A DNA stretch of 64,000 bases from Paraphaeosphaeria minitans (Eukaryota; Ascomycota; Dothideomycetes; Pleosporales; Didymosphaeriaceae). The translations under genes and the position numbers were made by a program. Below are positions 20,150 through 30,593 of this stretch, one piece after another; positions within the stretch are counted from its first letter, which is position 1, and each line of letters starts with the position of its first letter. The stretch covers positions 868,001 to 932,000 of the forward strand of contig WJXW01000007.1 in assembly GCA_015832175.1 (NCBI GenBank), written 5' to 3'. Under the pieces are notes generated by a model, which was not told the DNA's origin, made no database searches, and worked only from the letters and a program-made list of their open reading frames with translations.

Positions 20150-22260
20150 GGTATCTAGGTAGGTACCTAATCCACCCCGCCAAGACGCCGCCGACACATG
20201 GCTCCCGAAGAACCCGCGCACGTCCCGCAGCTCCTCTCTGTGGCGCCCGTTCATCTCCTCTTTGGAGGTAGCCAAGTTGCTCAGCACCACGCTTGGCAGT
20301 CAGCGGAGGAGCGGAGAGTCGATAAGAGGGATAGCTGGGAAGGCGGACTGTGACTAACAGAATTGCTAAGGGGGTGGGTTATGTGAGTGTGTGCGTGGCG
20401 GCGGAACCGTCACATCGCCGGCGATCTGGTCTGATCCGAATTGTGGATGCCAGCGTGTACCTACCTAGGCCCTGTGCAGCGCGTGCATTGGGACGCCTTG
20501 CTGTGTAGGTAGGTAGTCTACCTCGCACGCAGCCCAAGGTAGGTATGTACCAGCGCACACCTAGGTAGGTACAGGACCTACCCAGCCCCCCTTCCCCGAT
20601 GTTCACGTTCCGCAGCGAGGCTTCTGGCAACGTACCTTCACGTACGATCGACCAGGCGCCGCAAACACCCATGCTCGCGGCGATCGTCGTTTCTCACCGG
20701 TTCGCACCGCCACACATTCCTCCCCCCCCTTCCCCCTCCCGTACACGCTGCGGAACTGCACGCTGCAACCCTTTCGCACTCGTTTCCCGAATCGCCTAGC
20801 GTGCGCTGCTATTTCAGGCCCCCGTTCCCAGCTCCCAGCATCCGTAGCCGAGCACGTGCTGCACCTCCGACTACCTCGCGCTAATGCACGCATGGTGGAA
20901 GAGGGAAAGCTTGAGCTTGACGGAGGGATGGATGGATGGAGGGATGGATGTGTACCTACGCACGCGGGCCAGGAGCGCCCTTCGTGACATGTGTACTGCG
21001 ACGGTGTAGTGTCGGCGGGGGGGCCTAGGAGGCACTAAAGCGTTGCGAGTTGGGCTGTAGAATGATTCATGGAGACATGGATACCTACCGGTAGTCGGGT
21101 TGTCTGGTCTGGCGACGGTAATCGTGGTCGCGGAAAACATGTCGTAGGTAGGTAGGTGGATACCGTAGGTAGGTACCACTCCCGATCCATCTGGCGATGT
21201 CTGGAGCGAGACAACGAGGATCAATCAGATACCTACCTCTCTACCTCTCTACCTACCTACCTAGGCGACGGGGGCGAACCCAGCTCATCCCATTCCCATA
21301 GGTACCCATCAACACACCCACCACCATCCACCGCCCACCATCGCATTCGCATCGAAATCCATAACGTAACGTGCCTCCGCCAGCATGCCGCCACCCAAGC
21401 ATACCTACCTTACCCACCCACCCCCTCCAACCCGATCCCATCTCAGCAACGGCATCGCACCCCCGCGCCCCCCCCTGATTAGCCTTTCTATTTATGCAGG
21501 CTGCCGGGGGCCAGGCACCGCGTCTCCATGGGGGGGCAAAACGTGCCAACCCGCGCCGTGTGTGGGAAAGCGTGCTTGCACAAACGATCCCTTAGACTAT
21601 CTAGGTACTAGGTACTAGGTACTAGGTACTAGGTACTAGGTACTAGGTACTAGGTACTAGGTACTATACCTACCTACTGTATCTACCGATATCTATGGGG
21701 GGAGGCATACAACCTGCAGGCCAGCAGCCAGAGCACCCGTCCGCCTGTACCGTAGCGTAGCGTAGCGATCTAGACCAGCCCAAAGTAGGTAGACGGATGG
21801 CCTCCACCGGGCCCTGCCCGGCGCGGTGCGTTCCCTGCCACCTATCTATCTACCTACATGGCTGGTTGATGTCACGGCTTGCTTGTTTGCTTACTTGCTT
21901 GCTGTTGCTTCGATGGGCGCTGCATCCAGCCCGACAGAGAGGGCGTGCAGGGCGGGCGCCACCTGCCGGGCTTGATCGCACGGCGCTCGCATTGACGGGT
22001 GTAGGTAGGTAGCTAGCTAGCCACGTGCCTTTCACCGGCGACAGCGCCAAGGCCCGTGGCCAGGGATCGAAGAGGGGCTTGTTGTACCACAACATCGCAG
22101 GGCTTGATTCGCCCGATGGTTTGCGCGACGCACTGCGCATTCAGCCTTCGGAGCTGCCTCATCTACCTCTTCAGCTATCTATGGCGGCGCAGGCCTCTAA
22201 GAATAGATACCTAGTAGGTAGGTAGTCGAGACTGAGACTGAGACATCGATACATGTAGGT
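20150..22260. repeat. Dispersed TAGGTA/TACCTA word cluster
   Basis: Short runs such as TAGGTAGGTACC, CTACCTACCTAG and TAGGTAGGTAG recur many times in both orientations. The same words reappear near 26,775-26,825, 27,100-27,120, 27,415 and 43,440. They are too short and irregular to be a mobile element. Confidence 0.7.
21601..21666. repeat. Heptanucleotide microsatellite (CTAGGTA)n, about nine copies
   Basis: Perfect head-to-tail repetition of the 7-bp unit CTAGGTA over 66 bp. It belongs to the same sequence family as the surrounding TAGGTA words, so it may be the local source or a product of their slippage. Confidence 0.92.
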
Positions 22261-22851
22261 ACCGCTGCGGGAGCCACATCTCCCACGCGCGTCATCGCGC
22301 CCCGCCCATGGTTACCAACGTCTGTCAAAGGCATGCAACATGGTGTGAATTTTCGAAGCCACCAGACGCCTCCAGCTCTCCACAGGGCAACGGTCGGCAT
22401 CGACTTTGTCCGACCACTTCTCCAACAAGCATATCATACAGGGCCAAGGAAACAGACACAACACGACAGAAAGGTAAACCAAACAAAATGTGACGCCATG
22501 GTAGCCCATTGCTACGTCATGCTGTCTGCGGTATCCAGTCCCAAAAAGCGAGCAGCCAAAGCATGCACAAGGCTGTCGCAGGGGTATAGGGGGAGCGTGG
22601 TGACCGATCGTGAATCGTGATATCCAAGGTTGACGCGATCCATCAAGAAACTGGCATCAAGACCGGGAAGGTCTTGCGCTGCGGCGCGGAAAGCAATAAA
22701 GCCAAATGGTATGCGTAAACCGGGAAATCGTTCAAGTCGTAATGGAATGTGTCGTGTATAACGCCGAATAAGTCGAGCAGGTAGAGCCATCCGCGGTACT
22801 TCACAGCCGAGACTAGCCTAGGTGACATGCATTGACTGCGCCTCACTTCGC

Positions 22852-24960
22852 TCAAAGCATCTTGCGCTGGTCATGGCCGAACTGGATAGGAGGTAGTTGC
22901 GGCCCGGGGGTGGGATATGCGCCATATGCCTGGGTGAATACAGGTGGGAGGGTTGGTGCCTGGCCGGGGATGGGTTGTGGCGTGTATCCAGCGCTGGGCG
23001 GGGGCTCAGACTTGAACTTGTTGGGGTCCCTGGACGATCGTTCAGCCTCGTGTCTTTACGTCCAGATCTGAGTAGGAGCCGTCACGAACCCGCTGGGGTG
23101 GTATCCCATAGGAGGCATACCAAAACTGAATGGATGGGGTTGCTCCGGCACCGAGTAATGAGGACCGGTCGCAGGAGACCCCAGCGGAGTTGTATAGGAC
23201 GGACTACTACTGTATGACAGGTCCACGCTCGTGCGTGGTACTTGCGGCACTTCGAGGTAGGGCGATGTGGGACCGGACGCCAACCCGGGCAGTGTAGTTT
23301 GCGGGAAGAAATTCAGGGGCGATGGCGCGAATGCTGGACTTAGGCTCTGTCCGTAGCTATACTGCGCCAAGTTTTGCAAGTCCATGTTCAGCGCCTCCAA
23401 GCCGTAGGGCGTTTGGGGAACGGGTGAACCATTTCCGGCCTGTTGTCGCATCCAGTCTCGACGAGCCTTGTATGAGTTTGCTACGTCGTGAGGATACTGG
23501 ATTAGATACGAGACGGACTGCGTGCGGTCGTCGTAGGATGGGTTCTGGTAGCCATGGACGATGAGCACAATTTCTTCCAAAGGACCAAGAGAGCGGTTGG
23601 CGCAGAAGACAGCACCTATTTCAGGAAACATCGGTTCCAACGCGAGAGCGGTAGCGTAGAAATGTGCAAGCACAACCATGACCGTGGCGTCCGTGTGTTT
23701 CGCAGCCAGCAGCGAGATGGGTACCCAGAAAAGCCACTTCCGAAGAGCATACAGCTGTCCGAATTGTTCTTCGGCCGTTTGCGCGGCACCGGATGCCCGA
23801 AGTCGTTCGATGTAGTTGCGAAGCTGCTCCACCCACTTTCCTTCCTGCTCATGGCGGCTTAGACTGAGGTATGGCTGAAGTCGTGCCAAGGAATTCTGAA
23901 TGTCTGACAGGATGGTGAGATGCTCCCGTCGGGTTTCCGACGAGATGGGTGAGTAGTTCTGAATCATGAAGCTCTTTCCCGGTAACGGAGCTTGCTCCGC
24001 GATGTAGTCAGCGAACATAGACTCGTGCCGCCATGATTGCATTGCTTGAATGACCTGCTTCACGTTAACAAACAGAGTCGTCGTAGAAGATTTCCCACTT
24101 ACTGTCTTCGTGCCGGTGACCAGGGAAGCCCAACCTCGCCTGCAGTCGTCAGCCATGTTCGTTGCCAGTGGGATTTCCTTTGAGGACCTACCAATCGGTA
24201 GCTTGCCATGCGAGAAGAAGCGAAGACGCGAGCACCGCATCCGAGTTGACTTTGGCGAAGTTCGCAATACCGTCATGCAAACCCTTCAAGGCGATACCTG
24301 CGTGATGAAACGCGAGATTTCGCGTTTCACTCGACTGACCGATCCACGCCAAATGCGACGCAGAGAAGGCGAGAATAGAGTGCATCACAAAAGGATGCGA
24401 TGCGGCAATGTTCAAAAATCTGTGGTCGTCAGCAGGGCTTACTCGCTTGCGCAACGTCCCGAATACGACGCTGCAATGATACGAAGTGCTTACTTTGGCA
24501 TCATGTCTGTCCAGAGTGTGAGTTTGGACGTTCGGTTGGAGAACATTTCGTTGGAGATTGTTGCGACATGGTGCACCAAACGCAGGTCGGTTTTTGGAAA
24601 GGCGCGCCATTGCGGCTGAGGGTAGACTGGCAAATGGTCGAACGGCCAAACTCCTGTCTGGCGCCATTGCTCGATGGTCGCATCTATCTCAGGCGTCCAA
24701 AGCAGATTCGGTTGCTGCGGAGACCTTGGTGATTCTGGAGGCTGCATCGCGTGTGGACTATCCTGATAGTCGCAGCGGACTTGATGTTTCGTACAGTTGC
24801 GACTGCTCTCGTTAGCATGCTATCATAGCAAACTGTTTGCGTGCCCCTACCATTGTGAAAATGTTTCGTCACATCGAATGTGCCTCTTCTTGCACGTCTT
24901 GCATCCCTTCCGGGACTTTGTGTGGCTGCGCCTGGAGGGGCCTCCGCCAGGTCCAGCCAT
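22852..24960 (-). CDS. Zn2Cys6 (C6) fungal transcription factor
   Basis: Six-exon model: complement(join(22852..23029,23090..24054,24103..24139,24192..24419,24494..24802,24851..24960)), 608 aa. A DNA-binding regulator in the nucleus. The zinc cluster is canonical, C20-x2-C23-x6-C30-x6-C37-x2-C40-x6-C47, and is split by a 48-nt intron just before C37. The regulatory domain begins LNIAASHPFVMHSILAFSASHLAW, the layout of UPC2/sterol-uptake-control-like C6 factors (zinc cluster followed directly by a fungal-specific domain). The Pro/Gly-rich C-terminal region resembles an activation domain. Introns of 48, 74, 52 and 48 nt are well supported. The last junction is ambiguous: donor 23089 (60 nt) or donor 23059 (30 nt, very short); both keep the frame. 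Target genes are unknown; there is no biosynthetic cluster beside it. Confidence 0.88.
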
Positions 24961-26081
24961 TGAAGCAGACGACAGTCAATGCTTTCTTAGCCAAAGTGTA
25001 GGAAGGAAGCTAGGTCACCAGGTGATTGCGTGTTGAACCGGAGTGTCCAAGTATGCGGCCGACTGGCAGTAGACCGGTTGAATCTGGGAGTAAAGGCTGG
25101 CGGGGGCGGAGTCAGTGCAGGCTGCAGATCTTTACGGCTGTTGATAACAGGACTATGGGCGCGGAAGCCGATGACCGGAGTGAGACAGATTGTGGAGGCT
25201 GAAGCTGGATGTTGGAGGATATGTATATAGCCCGCCGGGGGTGGCTTGGAGATTGACGTTAGGGCTGAAGAGTGATATGGATGCGGAGGGGTGAGAAGTG
25301 TTTCCGGCACAGGGTCAGGCACGAGGGTATGGGCGACAATGAGAGCGGATGTGGGCAAAGTGTATGGCAAGTAGCCCCTGCAGATGGTCTATGCGGGTGC
25401 CGGACAAGGCTTCGTCTAGAAGTGGAGGCTAGAGACACACGGCCGCCGGCGTGGGAGCGGACTCGCACAGTGACTTGTGCTTCTGTGCAGAGCAACCATG
25501 GTCAGGGAGGGCCCTGTCGTTGATGCGGGAGGGTTGACGCCCACAAATAGCAGTGGCCTCGAGAAGGGTTGGCAGCCGGTAAACGGCGAGACGGGACCAG
25601 GCTAGCAGGGGGCGGGGTGAATGTGTAGCGGGAGCTACAAGCAGGCGATAGAGTGGCTCACAGACCGTGTCCTTCTTGATGCTCGTATGACATAGCCCCC
25701 GGTGTGATTCCCGTGGGGATCAAGCTCATCAATCCAGGGCCATGGAGGGTCCGAGTCGAGGACGGCTGCCTGGCTCCAGCAGGGCGTCTCCCGCCAGTCC
25801 CATGCTGGTAAGGTGTCTCATCGGATTGCAGTTAGCACGCTCGGCGCACAGAAACATCATGGCCTGAGCCACCCTGGCACTACCACAATATGGTTGCCCC
25901 AGGCCTGGGGTTCTCTGCGAACGACCAGGCCAGTGGCCGTCGGCCTTTTGTTTGGTGAACGAGCCACGAGCCGTCTTTCGGCGGGTCCCTCGCGACGACG
26001 GCGCCACTCTGGAGATATGTTGCAACGTCTGGGCGTCGCTGTGCAGCGGCCGCCACAGTGCGGTGCATCCGTGTCCACCAG

Positions 26082-26162
26082 CAGGTAGATGGCAGGTGGC
26101 AGGTGGCAGGTGGCAGGTCGCAGATGGCCGATGGCAGATGGCAGATCAGGTCGCAGGTCGCA
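26082..26162. repeat. Degenerate 7-bp GGCAGGT/GGCAGAT repeat
   Basis: Alternating GGCAGGT, GGCAGAT and CGCAGGT units fill about 80 bp. Confidence 0.75.
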
Positions 26163-27562
26163 GCCAACGACTTGACGCTGGCGGCGCAAACGGCTGGTTG
26201 GCCCTTGGTGACCCGATAGCCGGCGAGGGCGCCCTTTACGGGGCCGTACAGTGGAGACTGGCGTCCATTGCTGAGACGATTGCATTCATTCACACGGAGC
26301 GTAGGACATGGCGGGCAGCGGTGGAGCTCCTGCAGAAAAGAGACATGAAAGATCAGCCCATGGGCCCGCGCATAAGGCGAGTGAGGCCAGTCCGAGACCT
26401 GGGCTGATCGAAGTCGCAGGACCAAGTGGCAAGTGGCAGGCCGCAATTTTTGGTTGCTGAAGCGGGCCACTAGCAGGGCGTGAAGGAGAGGAGAGGAGAG
26501 GGTTGCTGATGCGAGGCAGGAGGCAGCAGTCGCGTAGGCCTGAAGGGACGGGGTCCAAAATATCAATCACCCCAAAAATAGCGCCTTCGCGGCCTTGGCT
26601 GCAGCACGCAGACTGTGAACAGTGGACGCTTGCGCGCGAGCGTCACCAGACAGGCAAGACAGGAGAGGCCCACCCGCAGTCTGCCATTGCACTGATCGGG
26701 CGGGCCTGCTGGAAACAGCGTCGGAGGCGGCGCAGAGGCGGTTTTCGAGCTTCGTGGCTGACCAGCTGGATGCATCTACCTACTCACCTCGACCGACAGC
26801 CTGTGTAGGTAAGTGGAGGTAGGTACGCAGACCCGCAGGACGCCTGCCAGTGGCGTGGCTAAATGGCCCCCAGCGATGCCAATAGACGGCCCGCATCGCA
26901 CTGCAGAATGTTAATTGCTGCACAGGTGAACAGCTTCGCCTACGCGAGCCCACCCTCCCCTCCCCCCTCCCCCCAGACGACGGGCTGGCCATGGCGCTCG
27001 AGCGGCGTGCCACGAGCGGCCGCAAGGTTCTCGTTTGGGCCGGCGCAGGACGGAGGCTCACAAGCGCTGGCCCGGTTGCGGTTCCGGTGCCGCTGGGTGG
27101 CAGGTAGGTAGGTAGGTAGGGCTGCTGGTGCTGGTGCTGGTGCGGTGGCGGCTGGGAGCGTGTGCGGGTGCATCCGCTCATGCGACGCGGGAGAAGGAAA
27201 AGCACAAGAAGCAAAGGACACGAGGTACGAGGAGAGTGAGGGTTGAGCAGGTGAAGGAGGGCGCCGTGCAGCCAATGGATGTGCTGTTGTCCGGCCGAGG
27301 CACCAGGCACCGTGGGCGATGGGCTCCGGCTCGACCTGAGCAAGACCAAGCGAAGAGAATCGATCGTTGCAGGTGGTGGACGGCTAGAGATATGGGAGCC
27401 ACAGGGACAAGCGGATAGGTAGGTGAGGTCGAGAGAAGCGCGCCCCCAAAATAGATCTCTTCGTTCCAAGGTGCGCGCCAGCAGGGCGAGGCCAGGGTGG
27501 ACCCCTTGCGCTGTGGAGGCGGTCCATTTCACTCGCGCTCGCCATCTTGCATCTGCTGCGTG

Positions 27563-27665
27563 CTACGAGTCCATGAAGCCAGACTCTGTACGATGAAGCC
27601 AGACTGTGTGGTCCTCAACTTTCGCAGTCTGCTGTGTGGTCCTCGACCTTCGCAATCTGCTGTGT
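27563..27665. repeat. Short direct duplications
   Basis: GAAGCCAGACT is repeated at about 27,577 and 27,596. A 28-bp block that begins TGTGTGGTCCTC is then repeated with three substitutions. Local tandem duplication in non-coding DNA. Confidence 0.65.
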
Positions 27666-30593
27666 GTAGGTACAGTACCTAAGGTACACCACAACCACCA
27701 TGTCGGCCGCCGAGCACGCAAGCCACATGGGGCCTGCGCTAGAGGCCTGGGACGATGTGATGTGCACAACCGTCGCCTCCAGGTCGCCGACCAACTTAAA
27801 ATAAGTGCCCTGGCAGCCGATGCCGTGACACGGAGGGTCCCGTTCGACCAACTCCTCCCGCCAACCGGGACACGGCCCACGGACCTCCCATGATCCATCT
27901 AGGTATCATCTCTCTCCCACTGACGTCTAGACCGCCGTCTTGCGGTGCTGTTGTAGGTACGGTATGCTGGAGTGCTTGCAGCATCAGGAAGCGCCAGTGC
28001 CCATCTTTCTTTTCTGCCGACACGTCTGCTGCAGAGAAACCGAATGCGAATCCACCAGATGCTTCCTTTCCGTCACTCTGCATGTCGAGGCCTGGTTGTG
28101 ATGCATGATGCATACGGTACCCGGCTACGCGATGCGTCCTGCATCTTCGCCGCCTCCTGCTCGTGCCCGTGACCACCTTTTCGCTTCATCTTGAACACTC
28201 CCAGCCTCGCACCATCGTCGCTTCCTTTCCCTTTTCGCCCACGTCGGCCTTCGTTCAGATTGCCCATGTCGTCCCTCTTCAATTCGCCCATGTCCATCCT
28301 TCCTCGATGTACGGTACCCATGCTGCTGCCCCGTCGCCACCCGCTGCACAGACCCGTCCGCCACATGCCCAACTCCATTCACTCCACGCTGCTCACTGCT
28401 CACTGCTCACCTCCGCAACCTCACGCTGTTTCCTCAATTTAGCATCGTCTTCCCAATTGCCTGGCAACCCTTACCCTCTATATATAGCTTTCGAGCCCTG
28501 TTTCTCTTCATCCGCGACCCCAGTCATCGCGTGGTCTGGATGCCTAGCCCCTGGCCTTACTCCGAACTCGAACATGCAGAGGGCGGGCAGATCTTTCCAC
28601 AACTTGACCATGACGGACCCTGGCACACCGACGACCATGTCGGACCCATCATATGTCCGCGCCGGTCTGTACCACACTCGGCCACTCCACACTCGGACGG
28701 GATCTCTCCACAAGCCACAGTATGTGGCTTGCTATGGTGCATCGCTTGGCTGCCGCCGAAAGTGAACTCCATGCGAGACCGGACCAGACCAGCATAGGTG
28801 CAGATCATGGCCAGCCTCCAACATGCCACCGGAGCTTCACCCACCGTACGAACGGTCGCCGACCACGCCTTCACCCGAAGCTTCTCTCGGCCAGAGACAT
28901 CCAGTCCACGTTACGCTGCTCATCGGAAATAGAACAAAACGGGTGTAGGATAAACTTGGCCACTCTGGTAGACTAACGGGGTCTGTAAAGGTGTCCGAGT
29001 CTACGCTGGCTTTCCCGTGGTTCACCACCAGAGACTGCCTGTTCTTCTCCTCGTTGTGCAAAGTCCCCATTGGGAATCTGATTGCCATTCTTCGAAAGCT
29101 TGCTGGGCAAGTGACCAGGGCCTTGCCTGGCCGAATTGATCGAACGTAATGATAACTCTCAGATTGAGAAATATCAAGAGCCCTCCTTCACCGTTCCTCG
29201 AATAACTGTAGTCCTTCTCCAAGGAAGCCTCGCTGCAGCCTGACCACCCTCAGCGGAGAGTAGCTCTAGCACCTCGGTCTCGTTTTCCTTGACCCAACCC
29301 TTGTTGACCTGCTCTAAAGCCGTCCCTTTCTCTTTGTGTCCTGCTGCATCCCGCCGCCACAGGTCTTCTATTTATCCGTTCAGAGCCAAATGCACCTCAA
29401 AGCCCCTCCTCGCTTAAGCCTGCCGGAGCCCCGTCTTATGAGGAGAAGTATGAGAATCGTACAGTGGATTTCGTAGTCGGTGGTAGTTTGTTCGCTGTCT
29501 TCTCGCTTTGGGTACCGCTCATGGAAGAGAGGCAATGGAGGGTAATAACTGAAATGGAAGCTGTTCGTTCCGTTCTTGCTCCAGGAACCAAGCATCCTAG
29601 TGCGACACTGACACGAGTCGCTCGGACAACACTCCAAGTTTCTTCTTCCCGCACTATACAAGTGGTTAATAAAAAAAAAGCTCACACAGTCAGACTCTTC
29701 GCCCACCAAACTACGTCACCGCCTGCGGCCTTCTTGAACCGCTATGATCTTCTTCGTCTCTCCTTCCGTATAGACATGCTTCGCTTCCCAAAAAAAGGAA
29801 AAGAAAAAGGAAAAGAAAAAATAACAGTGCTGCTTCATACACAACGCGCCTTCGTTCTCGCACCACGTCGTCATGGCGAAGGAACTAGAGGCGGTCACTG
29901 TGAGAAACAACGACGAAAGCCCAAGAGTGTTTCGAGCGACAGCTATACACAAACAAAAAGGTCAAGGTCAAGGTCGAGAAGGGGTGGGCGGGGAAGCCTT
30001 CTCACTGCTTCCTTCCAGAGTGGACGCGAGAGGGAAGGAGCGACCATCTCGATCTCCAGAGACGACGTGACGCACATTTCCACGCACGTATCCACACCAC
30101 TGCACAGCAAGACGCATTCCCTCACATAGTACTGTAACTTTGATCTCGCTGTGAAACTGTACGAAGACGCTACCTACTGCTATGTAAAAAGTGCCGACCG
30201 GCTCGCTGTCCCCGGCCCAACACCGCTCTCTCGGAAAGATCAACGCCGGGAAATGTCGAGAATTTGTAGTGGTCCCAAAGTCAGACCACCCTTCGCTTGC
30301 AAGCAATCGCTGAAACTGAAATGTCTATAGATGCCAAGGATCCACACACAGCCGATATCCCATCGTCGTAGATCGTCATGCACATCCCATTTGCCCATGC
30401 AGGTATCCCCCCTTTCCCTCTCTTTTGTCCAGTGTAAATCCGTCTCTTGTGTTGTGCCCTAACCCGGGGCCCCTTCTCCGCTCATCATCATCGAAAAGAA
30501 ATATCTCATATCTCGTCTTCGCATGCCGGTAGATCCACCTTGGGTAGGTCAATTCCCCGACTGCAGGCCGTCCATGCAAGAAATAACGTACGT

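Larger units (their letters stand above)
19479..22851. other. Gene-free, repeat-rich intergenic region
   Basis: About 3.4 kb with no supportable gene. It contains a 19-bp repeat array (19845-19953), a heptamer microsatellite (21601-21666) and many scattered TAGGTAGGTA/TACCTACC words between 20150 and 22260. GATG tetranucleotide tracts occur near 20925-20950. Open frames here are compositional artefacts of those repeats. Confidence 0.6.
24961..30593. other. Long gene-poor region (5.6 kb)
   Basis: No gene can be supported. Open frames up to 250 codons exist on both strands, but they are Pro/Arg/Ser-rich, overlap each other and have no recognisable motif. The part from 25,700 to 27,500 is GC-rich. 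A TATATATA box occurs near 28,480, and A-rich GGAAAAGAAAAA tracts near 29,790-29,825. The right end (about 29,900-30,590) is 3' flank of transportin. Confidence 0.5.

Noticed and set aside
25880..26566. 228-codon minus-strand frame
   Set aside because: It overlaps several other long frames in GC-rich DNA, is driven by the GGCAGGT repeat and has a low-complexity product without a motif.
26780..27532. 250-codon minus-strand frame
   Set aside because: Pro/Arg/Ser/His-rich product from repeat-rich GC DNA with frames open on both strands; no family resemblance.
29464..30129. 221-codon plus-strand frame
   Set aside because: It crosses A-rich GGAAAAG tracts, has a compositionally biased product (RSRSRRGGRG) and overlaps antisense frames; no motif.
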